Positions 59,833-64,000 of a DNA stretch of 64,000 bases are shown here, in pieces. The stretch is from Paratinospora sagittata. Lineage: Eukaryota > Streptophyta > Magnoliopsida > Ranunculales > Menispermaceae. The stretch covers positions 38,534,741-38,598,740 of the forward strand of contig CM069593.1 in assembly GCA_035771175.1 (NCBI GenBank), in the 5' to 3' direction. Both the position numbers and the translations under genes were made by a program. The number at the start of each line of letters is the position of its first letter. The first letter of the stretch is position 1. Under the pieces are notes generated by a model. It saw only the letters and a list, made by a program, of their open reading frames with translations. It was not told the DNA's origin and did no database searches.

Positions 59833-59905
59833 AGTCAGTAGCCAAACATGGACTTAAAATTAAAAAAAGTTTTATCTCATTTAATCTCGCACATCAAACG
59901 AGCCC

Positions 59906-61192
59906 TAAAAGGAGGGGTATTAATGAGGAGAAGGGGGATCAAAAAATAAATAAAAGGAAAATATACCTTGAAGTCATTCTCTTTGATCTTCGTCCACTTG
60001 TCTTCTAAGTATATACTTGTCTTCTAAGTATATACCTTTCCCAATCTGATAAATTTTCTCTTTTAATGGGTAATCCGACGCGATTAAATGCACAAGGCAA
60101 AGGTTAGGTTGGAGACCCTTTTTTTTTTTTTTTTTATTTGGAGAGAGACCTTTTTATATCACCTTATATATTTCTATCCATCTAGATAAGCTTGAGTTAG
60201 GTTATTTACAAAATCGAATCAGTTATTTACAAAATTAAGAATGCCCAACAAGACAGTTACGAATTGGATGTACATAGGAGTATCAACGGTTCGGTTTAAA
60301 TTGATTTAATGTTCAAACCTAAACTAAACTAAATATAATCAGTTTCGATTTAATTTAGCTTAATTAGTTTATTCTGAATTATCAAACCAAATTGAACCAA
60401 ACCAAACATAATTAGTTTGGTTTGATTTAGGTTGATCGGTTTAAAATTTTACATATATATACATTAAATAAATTAAAATAATTAATTATATATGTATGTA
60501 TATAAGGTAATTTTAACTTTTTTAATATATATTTAAAAAAACTTGAAAACTATTTTTAGTATATAAAGATGGTTATATAATTTTTTAATAAAAATGTTTA
60601 TATCATAAAAGAATCATAGACATTAAAAATAAATATTAATAGTTTTAATTTTAGAATCGGTTCGGTTCAGTTTAGATTGGTTTTCAAAGTCTCAAACTAC
60701 AATCCTAATCAAACTTATCGGTTTATACTTTTTCTAAACCTAAACCAAATCGAACTTACTAAAAACAAAACTAAATACATCAGTTCGGTTCGATTTTGTA
60801 GTTTGAACCAATCCATTGACACCCATAATCTAATATAATGAACTCTTTTTATTTTCCTAGTATGACTATTCTTTAATTCACACATACATCTAACAATCTC
60901 CATTTTAGACTAAAATTCAAGGGGCCATTCATTATTGCGTGCAACTAGGGCTCTATGAGCCCAATCCATCTCAACTCATACACCATGAGTCGTCGGGCTC
61001 GAATAAGGTCACACTAACTCCATATAAATATGTGTCAGTCATATTCAAGCCAAACTATTAGCTCATATATCACTGTTGGTGGTGGGGCTTGGGTTTTAAA
61101 TAATATTGATGTTGTCTCACTTAATCACCTCTAAGACCACTGTTGGTGAATTTTTGACATTTATAAGCATGATTTTTTATTATATTAAAAAA
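59906..61192. other. AT-rich spacer with repeat debris
   Basis: At 60280-60440 and 60650-60815 there are strings such as 'ttcggtt(t/c)g.ttta' and 'aaccaaaccaaa' in opposite orientation, which suggests a long imperfect inverted repeat of about 530 bases (a MITE of 'aaccgaaccga' type). No gene was seen. Confidence 0.45.
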
Positions 61193-62215
61193 TAGGCGCT
61201 AAAATATTTTATATTTATAATTAGGCAAGTCTTGGACAGGTTGGCACCACGTAGGCTCCAACCTGTCCAAGACTTGCCTATAGAATTTTAAAGAAAAAAA
61301 ATTAATTCAAGAGGTGCCACCCCTAAAAAAAATAAAAAACATGCATGCCGCCCATGTTGTAGAATAAAGTAAAAAAATAAAGTGAACAACTATTAAAAAA
61401 ATATGGAACAAAGAATATGACGTCATTTACTAAAAAAAAATCAAACAAACAAAATTGCATAAAAATTAACCTTGTTCGATTTCTTCGAAGTATAAAAATT
61501 TCACAGCACAAAAAAAAAAAAAAAATCTCCGACGTCTTCTTTTTCTTTGGTGTCTCATTTATTTATTTCAGAAATCGCACAAAGGTTTTTATCCTTATGC
61601 ATTTTTTTTTTCATTTTTCTTGAAGAAACATCATCCACTTTATTTCAGATTTTATTTTTATTGTTTAATAGTCGATGACGCCTTTTAAAGAGGCGCGATC
61701 CACTGTTAAATAGAAAGCACATAATCTGAAAAGTTAAAAAAAAAAAAAGTGAATGGTTATAAAAAAAATCTGGAACAAACGTCATTTACTTTGCTAAAAA
61801 AAATTGCACAAGGTTAATTTTTTGTGCGATTTCGTTGGTTTAAATTTGAAGAGGCGCCATCTACATTAAATTATTTTTTTTATTATTTTTATTTTTAAAT
61901 TTATTATTATTACTTTATTCCACATTTATTTTTGTATTTAATAATAATTTCTATAACAATTTAAAAAACAAAATTGCTTTTTTATTATATGTATATATAT
62001 TTATAATATATATTAATATTATACCGCCCATTTAATGGGAGGCATGCATGGTTTTTATACTTTTTTTCAGGGGTGACACATTTTCAAGAGGTGCCACCCA
62101 ATTAATATTTTTTTTAAAAAAAATTTTGTAGGCAAGTTTTGGACGGGTTGGCACTTACGTGGCGCAAGTTGTTCAAGACTTGCCTAATTGTAAATATAAA
62201 ATATTTTTATGCCTA
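61193..62215. mobile_element. 1.0-kb element with long terminal inverted repeats
   Basis: About 190 bases at each end are inverted copies: taggcgctaaaatattttat...aattaggcaagtcttg versus caagacttgcctaatt...ataaaatatttttatgccta. Further in, gaggtgccacccct...catgcatgccgcccat faces atgggaggcatgcatgg...aggggtgacac. The left arm has its own hairpin (61229-61279). Inner sequences 'gacgtcatttactaaaaa' and 'aaattgca...aaggttaatt' occur twice. No coding capacity; long TIRs suggest a Mutator-like or foldback MITE. Target duplication not found. Confidence 0.6.
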
Positions 62216-62248
62216 CTTTGAGATATAAAAAAAAATTTACACTATACA

Positions 62249-64000
62249 TCCCCTTACGTAGGCTGACGTCATGATCGGCATAATGTACTATATACTATAC
62301 ATCCCCGTATACAGTGTACAATACACTGTCAGCCTTAATGTAAATACACGAATTTCAAATTCCTTGATAGCCTTTAATTCAAAATTTACATTCATTCATT
62401 TTCATACTCATTTACATTCACATCTTTATTATCATAATAGTATTTCATACCCCAATACATCAAGTATGATTCATATTATCACTCCACTCACTCGTCTATG
62501 TCATACTATATATATACATGCTAATTATACATATCAAAAGTAATCATGTTGTAACCGTTTCTTCCATACATACATAGCAAGTAAAGTTTACAGAAGACGG
62601 TTTATCCTTTCTTTGCTTTTCCTTTTGCTTTTGGGTCCTTACCTGAAATATTGGAGGTAATGGGGTGAGCTACAACAAGCTCAGTGAGTAAGTTTCATTC
62701 TATAGCATTCATATACATTTAATAAACATGTTGATAAAATCATAATCAAATACATTTAAAGATGCAAGCGCAAAAAGACAATACATATATGCACAAAATA
62801 GCTTGGAGCTTCCTGCAATATTTTCAAAACAATTTTACTTTCCCACTGAAAGTCATATCCATCTCCCACCTTCTAAGTATAGAGCGGGACTCACCCCTCG
62901 TTCGGCCCAAACAAGGGTAGCCTAACTGTCATCTCATACTCAATTTTATCACAATCAATTCCAAGACAGCCACTAAGCTCATGAGATACTCAAGGTACTA
63001 CTCATGCGGGACTTATTCCTGGAATGACTCATGTTCTAACATGTTCACAGGTTAGACATGCTTCGTTTTTGAAATATTTTTTGTGTATTCAATCAATGCA
63101 GTTTTATTCCATGCCATTCATACATGCTTGTCATTTCAAACAGTTCATAGCTACAATGCCATACAAAATAACCAAGAAATGGAAGGATACTCACATAATG
63201 CCAACACAGCCTAGTGTTGACCAAATATCACTACCACTGCGTACTGTCCCCACCTATTCCAAACTTTGCTGTAATTTCACCAAACAATAATCAATTATTT
63301 TCTATATGATTTTACTCTCAAATATACCCACAAGTACTACGTGTCAGTATATAATCATGAAACTTAATCTTATTTGTATATAAACATCTCAATCCCACCT
63401 ATATATTATTCCATCAATATATTTGCATGCCTTCAAATAAGTCTCAAACCTATTCATATATACATATGTTAATATACTTTTCAACCTCATGCATATATGA
63501 CTATATATATACACATTAATATATTAATATATACCCATTCATATATTAATATATTCATTCAGATATTAATATATACACATTAATATATTAATATATACCC
63601 ATTCATATATTAATATATTCATTCATATATTAATATACTTTTCATCCTCATGCATATATGACTATATATATATACACGTTCATATATACCCATTCATATA
63701 TTAATATATTCATTCAGATATTAATATATACACATTAATATATTAATATATACCCATTCATATATTAATATATTCATTCATATATTAATATACTTTTCAT
63801 CCTCATGCATATATGACTACATATATATATATACACATTACTGCATTAATATATACCCATTCATATATTAATATATTCATTCATATATTAATATATGTAC
63901 ATATTAGTATATTAATATAATTCTCAACATCCTTTTGATCACCATAATCTTCACCAACATACTGTACAGTTTCAAATTTCTAGCACATAGGTTTTAGTCA
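62249..64000 (-). repeat. Partial LTR related to the solo LTR, runs off the window
   Basis: From 'gtaggctgacgtcatga' onward it follows the order of the left part of 14826-17421: '...tatactatacatcccc', 'aatacactgtcagcct', 'cctgaaatattggaggtaatgg.gtgagc', 'agctcagtgagta'. After about 63200 it diverges, and AT-rich arrays take over. The outer TG end is not preserved. Confidence 0.65.
63440..63910. repeat. AT-rich minisatellite, units of about 35 and 170 bp
   Basis: Strings 'cccattcatatattaatatattcattca.atattaatata' recur many times. A larger unit containing 'acttttca(a/t)cctcatgcatatatgacta' repeats at about 63475, 63635 and 63790. The array lies within the LTR-like region. Confidence 0.75.

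Larger units (their letters stand above)
58460..59905. mobile_element. MITE split by a nested insertion (family of 43080-43294)
   Basis: The left piece (58500-58620) has 'ttacaacgagataaaaataatctc' and '...cttatcctggtccgcag'. The right piece resumes at 59833 with 'agccaaacatggacttaaa', then 'tctcatttaatctcgcacatcaaacgagccct'. The copy at 43080-43294 shows the same pieces joined, which defines the insertion site. Confidence 0.6.

Noticed and set aside
63440..63910. Regularly spaced repeats that might suggest a CRISPR array
   Set aside because: Units are AT-rich tandem repeats without unique spacers, in plant nuclear DNA.

Overview
The window is nuclear DNA of a flowering plant, most likely a woody eudicot. 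It is AT-rich, has intron-bearing genes with GT-AG borders, long (AT)n runs, nested LTR retrotransposons, LINEs, a tRNA-type SINE and many MITEs. There are no operons, CRISPR arrays, rRNA genes or stand-alone tRNA genes. Only two genes look intact; repeats make up most of the rest.

Layout. 1-1949: AT-rich spacer. 1950-4060: a deleted TAT-type Ty3/Gypsy element with two LTR copies around a short internal remnant. 5540-13140: gene 1 (+), with a non-coding first exon (three stop-terminated upstream ORFs), a 2.75-kb leader intron and seven coding exons for a 716-aa coiled-coil protein of the plant gar2-related family. 13605-35172: a degenerate minus-strand TAT/Retand-type element with its 3' LTR on the left, a plus-strand (antisense) accessory gene and a minus-strand pol. 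A 2.6-kb solo LTR (14826-17421) and an 11-kb Tekay-like chromovirus (22946-34011) are inserted in it, each with a perfect 5-bp target duplication. The chromovirus carries an extra ORF before gag, and its gag is broken by a 560-bp foldback insertion. 35172-35797: LINE ORF1 fused in frame to the TAT protease. 36986-37440: a MAM33-type (mitochondrial glycoprotein) pseudogene. 39436-42473: a 5'-truncated, dead L1-type LINE. 43295-46347: a tandem non-autonomous LTR element with three LTRs and two internal regions. 47585-54842: gene 2 (-), eleven exons for an 839-aa secreted GH127 (DUF1680) glycosidase, with SINE, Copia-like and other repeat debris in its introns. 55000-62215: gene-free and rich in MITEs and foldbacks. 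62249-64000: part of another LTR of the solo-LTR family, ending in AT-rich minisatellite arrays.

How it fits together. The two host genes are unrelated and each has its own TATA region. The repeats record an order of insertion: the TAT element is oldest; the chromovirus and the solo-LTR parent landed in it; the foldback landed in the chromovirus. The tandem LTR element looks youngest, because its outer LTRs are nearly identical. The most unusual points are the ORF ahead of gag in the chromovirus, the antisense accessory gene with its own TATA box in both TAT copies, the in-frame LINE-TAT junction, and the triple-LTR tandem. Nothing here shows a wholly new functional system. All assignments come from reading the sequence; no database search was run.
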